64,000 nucleotides of DNA from Anoxybacillus tepidamans PS2 (lineage in GTDB: Bacteria; Bacillota; Bacilli; Bacillales; Anoxybacillaceae): assembly GCF_000620165.1 (NCBI RefSeq), contig NZ_JHVN01000012.1, positions 38,168-102,167 on the forward strand, in the 5' to 3' direction. This document shows positions 37,821 through 48,499 of the stretch, piece by piece. How positions within the stretch are numbered: position 1 is the stretch's first letter; the number at the start of each line of letters is the position of its first letter. Under the pieces are notes generated by a model. The model made no database searches, had not been told where the DNA came from, and worked only from the letters and a program-made list of their open reading frames with translations. A program made the translations under genes and the position numbers.

Positions 37821-39536
37821 ATGAGAGTAGAAATGCTATCAGTCATACAAGGGGATCATAACTTAAAAAATTATGAAGAAACATACCGCAATTTTGACTG
37901 GTCGGAGGCTGAAAAAGCTTTTTCGTGGGCGGAAACCGGTCGGGTGAACATGGCTTATGAAGCGATTGACCGCCATGTGGAGACGTTTCGAAAAAATAAA
38001 ATCGCCCTTTATTATCGCGATGCTTCGCGAGAAGAAAAATATACGTTTAAGGAAATGAAAGAATGGTCGAACAAAGCAGCGAACGTCTTAAAGCAAGTAG
38101 CCGACGTCGAAAAGGGAGACCGTGTTTTCGTATTCATGCCGCGCTCTCCTGAGCTGTATTTTGCGATTCTTGGCGCTATTAAAGCCGGCGCGATCGTCGG
38201 ACCGTTGTTTGAGGCGTTTATGGAGGGAGCTGTGCGCGATCGCTTAGAGGACAGCGAAGCGAAAGTGATTGTAACAACCCCGGAATTGTTGCCGCGCGTT
38301 CCAATCGGTGAGCTTCCAGCGCTAAAGCATGTTTTATTAGTAGGAGAAAATGTTGTAGAAGAAGGGCCGTACATTGATTTTAAAAAGCGGATGAATGAAG
38401 CGAGTAAACATTTTGACATTGAATGGGTTGATCGTCAAGATGGCTTAATTTTGCATTATACATCCGGATCGACAGGAAAGCCAAAAGGCGTTTTACACGT
38501 TCATAATGCAATGATTCAGCACTACCAAACAGCGAAATGGGTGCTTGATTTAAAAGAAGATGATGTGTATTGGTGTACGGCAGATCCAGGCTGGGTAACC
38601 GGAACATCATATGGCATTTTCGGTCCGTGGCTATGCGGCGCTTCTAACGTGGTTGTCGGCGGCCGTTTTAGCCCAGAAGCATGGTACAAAACGATCGAGG
38701 ATTACGGGGTGACTGTTTGGTACAGCGCTCCAACAGCGTTTCGCATGCTGATGGGAGCGGGGGATGAAATTGTTAAAAAGTTTGACTTAAGTTCGTTGCG
38801 CCATATTTTAAGCGTGGGCGAACCTTTGAACCCGGAAGTGGTACGCTGGGGTATGAAGGTATTTCATCGCCGCATTCATGATACGTGGTGGATGACAGAA
38901 ACAGGAGCGCAGCTTATTTGTAATTACCCTTCGCTGGAAATTAAGCCGGGATCAATGGGGAAACCAATTCCGGGAGTAAAGGCAGCAATCATTGATGATC
39001 AAGGAAATGAATTGCCTCCTTACCGCATGGGGAATTTAGCGATCCGAAAAGGATGGCCATCAATGATGAAGACAATTTGGAATAATCCGCAAAAGTATGA
39101 ATCTTATTTTATCGGAGATTGGTATGTTTCCGGAGATTCCGCCTACATGGACGAAGACGGTTATTTCTGGTTCCAGGGGCGCATTGATGATGTTATTATG
39201 ACTTCAGGCGAGCGCGTTGGTCCATTTGAAGTGGAGAGCAAGCTTGTGGAGCATCCAGCAATAGCAGAAGCCGGCGTAATCGGAAAGCCGGATCCAGTTC
39301 GCGGTGAGATTATTAAAGCGTTTATTTCCCTTCGCGATGGATATGAGCCATCCGAGGAGCTGATTGAAGACATTCGCATGTTTGTGAAAAAAGGCCTAGC
39401 TGCCCATGCGGCTCCGAGAGAAATTGAGTTTCGTGATAAATTGCCGAAAACGCGCAGCGGTAAAATCATGCGCCGCGTCCTTAAGGCATGGGAGTTAAAC
39501 TTGCCGACTGGCGATTTATCTACGATGGAAGATTGA
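37821..39536 (+). CDS. acsA: Acetyl-CoA synthetase (AMP-forming)
   Basis: A 571-residue ANL-superfamily ligase that activates acetate to acetyl-CoA. Motifs: LHYTSGSTGKPKGVLH (P-loop), WWMTETGAQLI, GDSAYMDEDGYFWFQGR (hinge), and PKTRSGKIMRR with the catalytic K548, the target of AcuA/AcuC. The ATG at 37821 gives MRVEMLSVIQGDHNLKNYEE, aligning with B. subtilis AcsA from residue 1; the upstream open frame overlaps the promoter. Controlled by a good promoter and a cre-like box at the start site. Confidence 0.97.
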   Translation: MRVEMLSVIQGDHNLKNYEETYRNFDWSEAEKAFSWAETGRVNMAYEAIDRHVETFRKNKIALYYRDASREEKYTFKEMKEWSNKAANVLKQVADVEKGDRVFVFMPRSPELYFAILGAIKAGAIVGPLFEAFMEGAVRDRLEDSEAKVIVTTPELLPRVPIGELPALKHVLLVGENVVEEGPYIDFKKRMNEASKHFDIEWVDRQDGLILHYTSGSTGKPKGVLHVHNAMIQHYQTAKWVLDLKEDDVYWCTADPGWVTGTSYGIFGPWLCGASNVVVGGRFSPEAWYKTIEDYGVTVWYSAPTAFRMLMGAGDEIVKKFDLSSLRHILSVGEPLNPEVVRWGMKVFHRRIHDTWWMTETGAQLICNYPSLEIKPGSMGKPIPGVKAAIIDDQGNELPPYRMGNLAIRKGWPSMMKTIWNNPQKYESYFIGDWYVSGDSAYMDEDGYFWFQGRIDDVIMTSGERVGPFEVESKLVEHPAIAEAGVIGKPDPVRGEIIKAFISLRDGYEPSEELIEDIRMFVKKGLAAHAAPREIEFRDKLPKTRSGKIMRRVLKAWELNLPTGDLSTMED

Positions 39537-39537
39537 T

Positions 39538-39571
39538 AAAAAGCTGACCGACGAGATCGGTCAGCTTTTTA
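39538..39571. terminator. Terminator between acsA and the convergent PBP gene
   Basis: AAGCTGACCGA (39541-39551) pairs with TCGGTCAGCTT (39557-39567), A run before and T run after, so it can act on both strands. Confidence 0.93.
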
Positions 39572-39573
39572 TA

Positions 39574-42366
39574 TTATTGGCTAGCTTTTTGTTCTTGCGC
39601 GGCTGGTAGAGACGAGGTTGGTTGCTCTGTTTTTTTAGTTTTATCTGTTGTATTTTGTTTAGAAACAATATTCGAAGGAGCAGATTCATTTCCAGCGATA
39701 TCGACAGCTGTTACGTAATAAACGCCGCTAGTAAAACGATCTTTAAATGATAGCGGTTGCCCTGATTTGATGGATGTTACCATTTGAAATGGCACCCCTT
39801 CGTGTTCTGCACGGTATACGCGATAGCCGATTACATCGCTTTCATGATGGGCAGACCACGTTAACACTTGATTTGACATTCGCGCAACAGGCGGATCAGG
39901 ACGTTTACCATTTTCATTGAGTGGTTCGGCAGCAAAGGTTTTTGACCATTGTACTGATTTTGGAAGCAGTTTTTCTATATCGTTGCGTTGAACCCCTAAT
40001 TTTTTTAGTAACTGTTCATCGAGTAGGACTCCTTCTGTCACAAATTCGCGCGGTGTTGTATTGAGAGCAACATACCGCTTTCCATTTGCTTCAACGAACC
40101 GACCTGTTGTAAGGGAATGATCTTCTTCAGTTGGTGTGAATTTTGTGTTATATAGATCGTAGCTCACTAGCCCTGCTTTTGTGCACATCTCCGATGGAAG
40201 AAGTCCAGAAACGGCACAATATGCGCGGCGGACGATTCCGCCCGGCATGTTAAATCGCTGTTTTGGAGCAATTAAGTCTGGCTTTGCGTCGTAGGCGGTG
40301 TTCATGAGTTGAGCCCATAACAGCAAATTCCGTTTGCTATAGGACAACCCTTTATATGTCAGCTCCAACGGCATTGGTGTATCATATCCCATCCAGACGC
40401 CAAATGTAACGTTTGGATTTGTAGCGACAAACCACGCATCTTTGTTGTCTTGCCCTGTCCCAGTTTTTCCAGCCCAATCAGCCTGAAATTTCAAGAATGA
40501 CGGAAGAGCGGCAGCCGTTCCGTGACGGATGACATCTCTCATCATATCAATTGTCAAATAAGATGTTTGCGGCGAAAAGACGTTGACCGGCTGACTTTTA
40601 TGTTCATATACGACTTGTCCATCTTTTGAAACAATTTTTTCGATCAAGTACGCATCCACGAATGTTCCGTAATTGCCGAAAGTAGCATAAGCATTGACAT
40701 TTTCTTCAACAGTGACGCCTTTTGTCAAAGCGCCTAGCGCCATCGACAAGTTCGCCGAATCGGCTTTTGTTAGGCTTGTAAACCCCATTTTTTCTAGATA
40801 TGTGATCGGTCGGTGCTGAATGATCTTCATATACGTCCTAACCGCAGGAATATTATAAGAATATTGCAAAGCACGTCGGGCTGATACGAGTCCATGTGTT
40901 TGGCGGTCTGCATTTTTCGGGCTGTATATGCCTTGTGATGTCGGAATATGAAGTTCGACGTCAGGAATGACAGACCCCGGTTGAACGACCCCCATTTCCA
41001 TAGCGGGCGCATATACAAGCAACGGTTTCATCGTTGAGCCGTTAGATCGGTATGCTTGTGTAGCATGGTTTAGTTGTTGGCGGTGATAGTCTCTGCCACC
41101 TACGAAGCTAATAATTTTTCCCGTTTTATTCTCAATTAACATTGCTCCGACTTCCACCGGTTCTACCTTTGTAACAATAGCACCCGTTTTCTGATCTTTT
41201 TCTCTTGTTATAATGTTGCTTCCGAAATACGGATATTTAGCGACAACGGCTTGCATGCGGTCGTAAATGTCTTTATCAATCGTTGTATAAATATCGTATC
41301 CATTTTGCCGCAGCTGCTTTTCTGCTTTTATCGCATACTCTTTATAAAGGGCAGGATTGTCTTGCAAATCCTTTTTCTCATAGCCGTCTTTTTTGGCTAG
41401 GACAGCAGCTAAAATATCTTTCGCACGCTGCTCAATCTCCATCGTCAGCCACGGATACTTTTCAAATGGCGACGGCCGCGGAGGGGCGAAATGTTTGGCT
41501 ACATCATACTTCAACGCCTCATCGTATTGCTTTTGGGAAATGTAGCCGGCCCTTTTCATTCTTATTAAAACGGTTTTCATACGTTGTAGCGCAGGAGAAA
41601 GATCTTTCTTTACTTGCCCGTCACTTGTAAACGGAGTATACCCGAACGGGCTTTGCGGGAGGCCCGCCAAAAAGGCTGCCTGGGCGAGATTTAAATCCTT
41701 GGCGTCAACACCAAAAACCCCTTGCGCTGCTGCTTGGATGCCGGCAATGTTTCGTCCGGATGAATTTCTTCCGAACGGAACAACGTTTAAATAGGCCTCT
41801 AAAATCTCGTCCTTGCTAAAAAAGTGCTCGAGCCGAAGGGCAAGCAAAATTTCTTTAGCTTTGCGCTCAAACGACACTTCATTTGTTAAAATTTGATTTT
41901 TAACGAGTTGCTGGGTTAATGTGCTTCCACCTGTGCGTGTAGAGGAATTTGCTGCTTCTTGAAATAGGGCACGCGCAATCGCCTTTGGGACAATTCCATG
42001 ATGATCATAGAAGTACTCGTCTTCTGTTGCAATAATCGCTTTAATGACATAAGGTGAAACATTTTTTAATGGCACTTCTTCCCTCTCTATATCGGAACGA
42101 AAACTCCCTAAATATACATTGTTGGCAAAATAAATGTGGGTCGTCTCCTCGTAGTTGTAAATGTCTTTTTTCATTTCTTTGTAAGAAGGAGTGTGCATAT
42201 TTTTGACGAGCGAAGCGAAATAGCCCGCGCCGACACCGAAGGCAAAACAGGTTGCGCATATAAACAAAACTATAAACACAAGGAACACATTCCATATAAT
42301 TTCATATACCATATACAGATTGCGTAACATCGCTTGAAAGGAAAACGTTTGCTTTACTTCCTCCAT
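39574..42366 (-). CDS. Class A penicillin-binding protein (PBP1A family) with C-terminal FN3 domain
   Basis: A 930-residue peptidoglycan synthase. One membrane helix (~residues 22-50) precedes the GT51 glycosyltransferase with ATEDEYFYDHHGI (catalytic Glu) and GGSTLTQQLVKNQI. The transpeptidase follows with GSTMKPLL (S-x-x-K), SYN and KTGTG. A fibronectin type III-like domain (DPPVARMSNQVLTWSAHHES, then YYVTAVDIAGNES) and a low-complexity Thr/Lys/Gln tail end the protein. It polymerises and crosslinks glycan outside the membrane. It lies between acsA and tyrS, where B. subtilis has no PBP. Which numbered PBP it equals is not clear. Confidence 0.92.
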   Translation of the reverse strand: MEEVKQTFSFQAMLRNLYMVYEIIWNVFLVFIVLFICATCFAFGVGAGYFASLVKNMHTPSYKEMKKDIYNYEETTHIYFANNVYLGSFRSDIEREEVPLKNVSPYVIKAIIATEDEYFYDHHGIVPKAIARALFQEAANSSTRTGGSTLTQQLVKNQILTNEVSFERKAKEILLALRLEHFFSKDEILEAYLNVVPFGRNSSGRNIAGIQAAAQGVFGVDAKDLNLAQAAFLAGLPQSPFGYTPFTSDGQVKKDLSPALQRMKTVLIRMKRAGYISQKQYDEALKYDVAKHFAPPRPSPFEKYPWLTMEIEQRAKDILAAVLAKKDGYEKKDLQDNPALYKEYAIKAEKQLRQNGYDIYTTIDKDIYDRMQAVVAKYPYFGSNIITREKDQKTGAIVTKVEPVEVGAMLIENKTGKIISFVGGRDYHRQQLNHATQAYRSNGSTMKPLLVYAPAMEMGVVQPGSVIPDVELHIPTSQGIYSPKNADRQTHGLVSARRALQYSYNIPAVRTYMKIIQHRPITYLEKMGFTSLTKADSANLSMALGALTKGVTVEENVNAYATFGNYGTFVDAYLIEKIVSKDGQVVYEHKSQPVNVFSPQTSYLTIDMMRDVIRHGTAAALPSFLKFQADWAGKTGTGQDNKDAWFVATNPNVTFGVWMGYDTPMPLELTYKGLSYSKRNLLLWAQLMNTAYDAKPDLIAPKQRFNMPGGIVRRAYCAVSGLLPSEMCTKAGLVSYDLYNTKFTPTEEDHSLTTGRFVEANGKRYVALNTTPREFVTEGVLLDEQLLKKLGVQRNDIEKLLPKSVQWSKTFAAEPLNENGKRPDPPVARMSNQVLTWSAHHESDVIGYRVYRAEHEGVPFQMVTSIKSGQPLSFKDRFTSGVYYVTAVDIAGNESAPSNIVSKQNTTDKTKKTEQPTSSLPAAQEQKASQ

Positions 42367-42467
42367 ATATGCCCCCTATGTAAAGAAAAATATGTCTAAA
42401 AATTAGTTTTATTATATCATACAATGTGTCTAATATTATGTTTTTTTGTCATTTTTCGACGAACAGT

Positions 42468-42496
42468 TTGACAACTTAGACGGATTATGGTAAAAA
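42468..42496 (+). promoter_or_regulatory. Candidate promoter of the tyrS leader
   Basis: A perfect TTGACA (42468-42473), 17 bases, then TAAAAA (42491-42496). Confidence 0.6.
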
Positions 42497-42524
42497 CGAG
42501 TATATCAAAAATGAAAAGATACAG

Positions 42525-44042
<1,518 letters not shown>

Positions 44043-44043
<1 letters not shown>

Positions 44044-44080
44044 AAAACTCCCTCTGGAAATGTTTCCAGAGGGAGTTTTT
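44043..44080. terminator. 18-bp bidirectional terminator between tyrS and rpsD
   Basis: AAAAACTCCCTCTGGAAA (44043-44060) pairs perfectly with TTTCCAGAGGGAGTTTTT (44063-44080). Both strands end in U runs. Confidence 0.95.
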
Positions 44081-44083
44081 GCA

Positions 44084-44686
44084 TTAACGAGAGTAGAACT
44101 CAACGATTAACGCTTCGTTAATTTCAGCAGGCAACTCAGAACGTTCAGGTAAACGAGTGTATGAACCTTCTAATTTCTCAGCATCTAATGTCAAATAGTC
44201 AGGTACAAAGTTGTTTACCTCTAGCGCTTCTTTAATAATTTGCAGGTTGCGAGATTTTTCGCGAACTGCAATGGTTTGTCCAGGTTTCACGCGATAAGAT
44301 GGGATGTCTACACGATTTCCATCAACTAGAATGTGACCATGGTTTACTAATTGGCGAGCTTGACGGCGTGTGCGCGCAAAACCTAAACGGTAAACAAGGT
44401 TGTCAAGGCGAGATTCAAGAAGAATCATGAAGTTTTCACCGTGTTTACCAGCCATTTTTCCAGCTTCTTCGAACGTTTTGCGGAATTGACGCTCGTTCAC
44501 GCCATACATATGGCGAAGTTTTTGTTTTTCTTGTAATTGTAAACCGTATTCAGAAAGTTTTTTGCGTTGGCCTGGACCATGTTGACCTGGCGCATAAGGA
44601 CGTTTTTGCAACTCTTTACCTGTGCCGCTTAGAGAGATGCCAAGACGGCGAGAAAGTTTCCACATTGGACCTGTGTAACGAGCCAT
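44084..44686 (-). CDS. rpsD: 30S ribosomal protein S4
   Basis: A 200-residue primary 16S rRNA-binding protein that starts 30S assembly. It has the N-terminal [20 protein letters not shown] and [14 protein letters not shown], and an S4 domain ([20 protein letters not shown] followed by [10 protein letters not shown]). In B. subtilis rpsD stands alone and S4 represses its own mRNA; the 180-nt folded leader here fits that. GGAGGAG lies before the ATG on the minus strand. Confidence 0.98.
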   Translation of the reverse strand: MARYTGPMWKLSRRLGISLSGTGKELQKRPYAPGQHGPGQRKKLSEYGLQLQEKQKLRHMYGVNERQFRKTFEEAGKMAGKHGENFMILLESRLDNLVYRLGFARTRRQARQLVNHGHILVDGNRVDIPSYRVKPGQTIAVREKSRNLQIIKEALEVNNFVPDYLTLDAEKLEGSYTRLPERSELPAEINEALIVEFYSR

Positions 44687-44866
44687 TGATATGCTCCTCC
44701 TTCGCTTTTATTTTAGGTAAAATAAAAGCAGACGTGATCAACAATTACGGTCATTTTGTTTTCATGTATCCTCGCTCTAGCAGCTAAGAGTTACACGATA
44801 CACCTCTAATCAGAGGAACAAAATGAACACATAAAGGTGAACACTAAGGCTGCTATATTTTACACA
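44687..44866 (-). promoter_or_regulatory. rpsD mRNA leader, candidate S4-binding autoregulatory RNA
   Basis: The 180-nt 5' untranslated region contains long-range pairings: ATTTTGTT with AACAAAAT (44752-44759 with 44818-44825, approximately) and GTATC with GATAC inside it, plus a local CCTCT/AGAGG hairpin. A crossing or nested double fold of this type is known for the S4 leader of Firmicutes. The fold was drawn by eye. Confidence 0.6.
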
Positions 44867-44872
44867 AACGCT

Positions 44873-44901
44873 ATTATATGATTTTTATAAAATAAAGTCA
44901 A
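44873..44901 (-). promoter_or_regulatory. Sigma-A promoter of rpsD
   Basis: On the minus strand TTGACT (44901-44896), exactly 17 bases, then perfect TATAAT (44878-44873). The start would be near 44866. The rest of 44902-45032 is AT-rich and shows no other clear signal except the dgcP ribosome site. Confidence 0.85.
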
Positions 44902-45032
44902 TATTTTATTTCTTTGCTATAATCCCATATGTTATAATAAATGATGTAATTTTTTGAAAAAAATTTTCACCCCTTTCAATAAATGGTGGTATCGTTTCAT
45001 GAATATAAGACTATATGATGTAGGTGGATGGA

Positions 45033-46883
45033 ATGATGAAAGTAGAGGAACAAGAGGCATACACCGCTTTCAAAGAAAAGTTTTTTGATTGGCTGCTACT
45101 ATATGAAGACTACGGACACTTTTCAAAAATGATGTTGAATTTGCTTCTGTTATTGAAACAAGAGCTGATGGTACGGGAAGTGACGTTATTTTTGTTTGAT
45201 CCCATCAAAAAGACTTTTTACCCTGAGGTAACAACAAGAGAAGGCGATATTTTATCTGTTGAAATTCAAACAACCCATCCAGAAAAAAATATATATGTTC
45301 ATGATTATGGAGAATATACGAGCGTCCAAATTTTTCTTCGTCGTTCTGAAGAATTTATCGGTGTACTGCAAATTCTGTATGAAAGCCACCAGCAGTGGAG
45401 TCTGTCATTTTTTGAGAGAATTGAAAAAGATTTTTCGCGCCTATTAAGCAAAATGAAACGGATTTCACGAGGATTAAGTGAAGAAAAGCGTTATGAGCGT
45501 CTTCATCACTTTACAGCCAAGATCCATGCATCCATGAAAATTGAAGATGTGCTGGAAGAAATTATTGAAACGTTGCGAGAAGTATACCCTTCGTTTACGT
45601 ATTATTTATTTTTATCCCACGATCACCAATATCATGACCATTTACCTATTAAAATGTTAATGTTTGAAAACGATGAAGAAAATATAGGTGCAATGCAGGC
45701 GTTCTTAACAGGGAAAATTCAGTTAGAAGACTCAATTGCGCTCCAACGATCAATTTTATATGCCCCGATTAAAGGGGCTCAAGGTGTTTACGGAGTGATT
45801 GAGATTATCGCGCCGCATATTATGGAATTTCCAAAAAGTGAAATGAACTTTATCTCATTGTTGGCAAATACAGCGGGAAGCGCATTAGAAAACGCCAAAC
45901 TATATGAGCAGTCCCGGCGGCTTGTTGCCGATTTGCAGCTAATCAATGAAACGATGCACCGTTTGAACGCTAATTTGCGCTTGCAAGATGCCTTAGAATT
46001 TATGACAGAGCAAATCAAACTTTCGTTTGGAGCAGAAGAGGTCGGTTTTTTTCTGTTTGATAGCGAAAAGAAAAAAATGTTGCCAGGAAGCACTCCTTTT
46101 TTTCAATCGCGCCAGGCTAAAAAATATATTGAGTTCGTTTCGAAGAGAATTCGCACAGAGCGGGACATGGTATTTTTAGGGGAAGCGAAAATCGATGCAT
46201 CGCCACCTTTTCCGCTTTTTCATTCGTTAATGGCTGTGCCGATGGTGCAAAACGGGAGGTTAAAAGGTGTTGTTATCGTTCTGCATCGACAACCGTATCA
46301 TTTTACATTTGAAATGTTTAAATTGCTGCAATCTTTAATTCATCATTCTACGCTGGCCTTTACGAACGCGATGTTGCGTGAAGAGTTGGAGAATCTTGTT
46401 GTCACTGATTATTTAACAAAATTATATTCCCGTCATTATTTGGACGAACAATTACAAAAATCGATGGAGCGAGACGCTTTTGGCACATTTATTTTAATCG
46501 ATATCGATAACTTTAAAGAGATTAACGACACATATGGGCATCAAACAGGAGATGATGTCATTATTCAGGTAGCGAATGTAATTAAACAGAATATTCGTGA
46601 AAGCGACATTGGAGCCCGCTGGGGAGGAGAGGAATTAGCGATTTATTTGCCAAAAGTAGGTCTTGCTACGGGCATTTCAATTGCTAATCGACTTGCGACA
46701 AAAGTGAGAAATGAAACGAATCCGCCTGTTACTGTTTCTTGTGGTGTTTCATACTGGAAAAAAAATCGTTATGAGGAAGCAACAGATTTGTTTAAACGAG
46801 CAGACGAAGCGCTTTATATGGCTAAACGATCCGGTAAAAATTGCGTGTTTGTCAAAGATTATCACCACCAATATAAAGCGTAA
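45033..46883 (+). CDS. dgcP: Diguanylate cyclase DgcP (YtrP), GAF-GAF-GGDEF
   Basis: A 616-residue cytoplasmic protein. GAF-like sensory regions cover residues ~30-440, and the GGDEF domain (TDYLTKLYSRHYLDEQL, IDIDNFKEINDTYGHQTGDD, active-site GGEEL at 531-535) makes cyclic di-GMP from GTP. GGEEF-type motifs are active. It matches DgcP of B. subtilis in domain order and gene neighbourhood (next to rpsD). ATG at 45033 has AGGTGG upstream; GTG at 45024 is possible. Cyclic di-GMP favours matrix over motility; motPS are absent from this locus. Confidence 0.93.
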   Translation: MMKVEEQEAYTAFKEKFFDWLLLYEDYGHFSKMMLNLLLLLKQELMVREVTLFLFDPIKKTFYPEVTTREGDILSVEIQTTHPEKNIYVHDYGEYTSVQIFLRRSEEFIGVLQILYESHQQWSLSFFERIEKDFSRLLSKMKRISRGLSEEKRYERLHHFTAKIHASMKIEDVLEEIIETLREVYPSFTYYLFLSHDHQYHDHLPIKMLMFENDEENIGAMQAFLTGKIQLEDSIALQRSILYAPIKGAQGVYGVIEIIAPHIMEFPKSEMNFISLLANTAGSALENAKLYEQSRRLVADLQLINETMHRLNANLRLQDALEFMTEQIKLSFGAEEVGFFLFDSEKKKMLPGSTPFFQSRQAKKYIEFVSKRIRTERDMVFLGEAKIDASPPFPLFHSLMAVPMVQNGRLKGVVIVLHRQPYHFTFEMFKLLQSLIHHSTLAFTNAMLREELENLVVTDYLTKLYSRHYLDEQLQKSMERDAFGTFILIDIDNFKEINDTYGHQTGDDVIIQVANVIKQNIRESDIGARWGGEELAIYLPKVGLATGISIANRLATKVRNETNPPVTVSCGVSYWKKNRYEEATDLFKRADEALYMAKRSGKNCVFVKDYHHQYKA

Positions 46884-46916
46884 AAAGGAATCCGCTTAGC
46901 TGGATTCCTTTTCTTT
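46884..46916. terminator. Terminator between dgcP and msrC
   Basis: AAAGGAATCC (46884-46893) pairs with GGATTCCTTT (46902-46911), A and T runs on the two sides. Confidence 0.93.
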
Positions 46917-46928
46917 GCGACCATTAGA

Positions 46929-47411
46929 CTATTCATGCGAAGAAATTAACGCTTCAACAAATTTTTCTAAGTAATACCGATCGATATCGTCAAAACGGTT
47001 TTTAATTGGGCTGTCAATATCTAAAACGCCGATTACGCATCCATTCTTCATCATTGGAACGACGATTTCCGACCGGGATGCGGCGTCGCAGGCAATATGT
47101 CCAGGGAAAAGGTGCACATCGGGGACAAGTTCTGTTTTTTTATTTTGCGCTGCCGTACCGCAAACTCCCTTGCCAAACGGAATGCGTACGCATGCCGGCA
47201 GTCCTTGGAATGGACCTAGTACTAGTTCTTCGCCTTCTGCTAAATAAAAACCAACCCAGTTAACTTGTTCTAAAAAATGATTTAACAAGGCAGAAGCGTT
47301 GGCCAAATTAGCAATAAAGTTTGCTTCTCCCTCAATAAGGGCGCGAAGCTGTTTAATGACTAGTTCATAGTTCTCTTCCCTTGTTCCGTTATAACCTGTT
47401 ATATGAAACAA
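46929..47411 (-). CDS. msrC: Free methionine-(R)-sulfoxide reductase, GAF type
   Basis: A 160-residue GAF-domain enzyme that reduces free methionine-R-sulfoxide. The catalytic cysteines are in GLPACVRIPFGKGVCGTAA and in HIACDAASRSEIVVPM, the pattern of fRMsr (YtsP). TTG start at 47411 with GAGGAGG eight bases upstream. Converges on dgcP. Confidence 0.93.
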   Translation of the reverse strand: MFHITGYNGTREENYELVIKQLRALIEGEANFIANLANASALLNHFLEQVNWVGFYLAEGEELVLGPFQGLPACVRIPFGKGVCGTAAQNKKTELVPDVHLFPGHIACDAASRSEIVVPMMKNGCVIGVLDIDSPIKNRFDDIDRYYLEKFVEALISSHE

Positions 47412-47500
47412 AAAAATCGCCTCCTCATTTAGATTTAGTACAATTGGAGAGAACGTTTTAATTTAATATGCACTCATTCTATGATGAATAAGGGAAACTT

Positions 47501-48304
47501 TCAAATGAAAGCTTCATTGACCATCACGTTCCTCCCTTGATGTAGATCGTTGGCACAGTGGGCATCCGAACCGTAAATGAGAGGAATGTTTCGCTTCATT
47601 GCTTCATGAACAACCCAGTGCGGCGGGTATGGCTCTTGGCAAAGCGGTTTTTGAACGCCGGCACCGTTATAGTCAAGCTCATAATGGCGAATTTGAATTT
47701 GATCAAGAATGCGTAAAATATGTTCATTCATAGGAACGGAACAAGGAAACTGTTTTTGAAATTTTTGAATGAGAGTGAGATGACCGATGCGTTTCGGTTT
47801 GTAAGGACCAAGATCGGCACAAACAGATTGCAGCAAAGTCTGGTAGTAAGCTTCGTATACATGCGAAACAGAGCCAAACGCTTTCACGATTGCTGAAAAC
47901 ATATCAGTGTTATAATCTACACAAAAATATTGATCGTTAAAACGCAGAAAATGCACTGATAAGATGCTGTCGTCGAGTTCTGGACCGATTTCGTCAAGAA
48001 AGCGAGCAGTTTCTTCCTCGTAGCCGACAATAAAATCGATCTCAAGTCCTATCCGAATCGTAATATCATTTTTATACATTTTTTTTAATTCGTTGAGCGA
48101 CGACAAATATGGATCAAGCTGCTTGAAAGTCATCGCGCTATCTTGAGCGGGAGTTGGATCAACAAATGTTTCTGGGAGCGGGGCGTGTTCCGTAAATGAA
48201 ATATCTTTATATCCTAATTCGATCGCTTGTTCAACATATTTCTTTAATGGATCACGGCTCCCGTGCGGACAAAATGGTGTATGAATATGTCCGTCGCGCA
48301 ACAT
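47501..48304 (-). CDS. hisJ: Histidinol-phosphatase, PHP family
   Basis: A 267-residue PHP-domain phosphatase that performs the penultimate step of histidine synthesis (HisJ/YtvP in B. subtilis, away from the his operon). Metal ligands: DGHIHTPFCPHG at the start, SFTEHAPLP, LEIDFIVG, ILSVHFL and GSDAHCANDL. The ATG at 48304 is best placed behind AAGGAG; GTG and ATG codons lie just before it. Confidence 0.94.
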   Translation of the reverse strand: MLRDGHIHTPFCPHGSRDPLKKYVEQAIELGYKDISFTEHAPLPETFVDPTPAQDSAMTFKQLDPYLSSLNELKKMYKNDITIRIGLEIDFIVGYEEETARFLDEIGPELDDSILSVHFLRFNDQYFCVDYNTDMFSAIVKAFGSVSHVYEAYYQTLLQSVCADLGPYKPKRIGHLTLIQKFQKQFPCSVPMNEHILRILDQIQIRHYELDYNGAGVQKPLCQEPYPPHWVVHEAMKRNIPLIYGSDAHCANDLHQGRNVMVNEAFI

Positions 48305-48499
48305 CATCACTCCTTAGAGGGATAGTAAATTGAAAAAAATGAAGATTCCTGTAAAAAAAATTTAAAATTTTAATCAAAAAATGTCGTTAACATGGTATCA
48401 TAAAAGCATTAAAAAAACATTATGTCAATGTTTTTTGCCTTCTCGATAGACCGTTTTTTTATTCTTTAATCGACTAACTCGGGTGCAAGGAGGCTTCTT

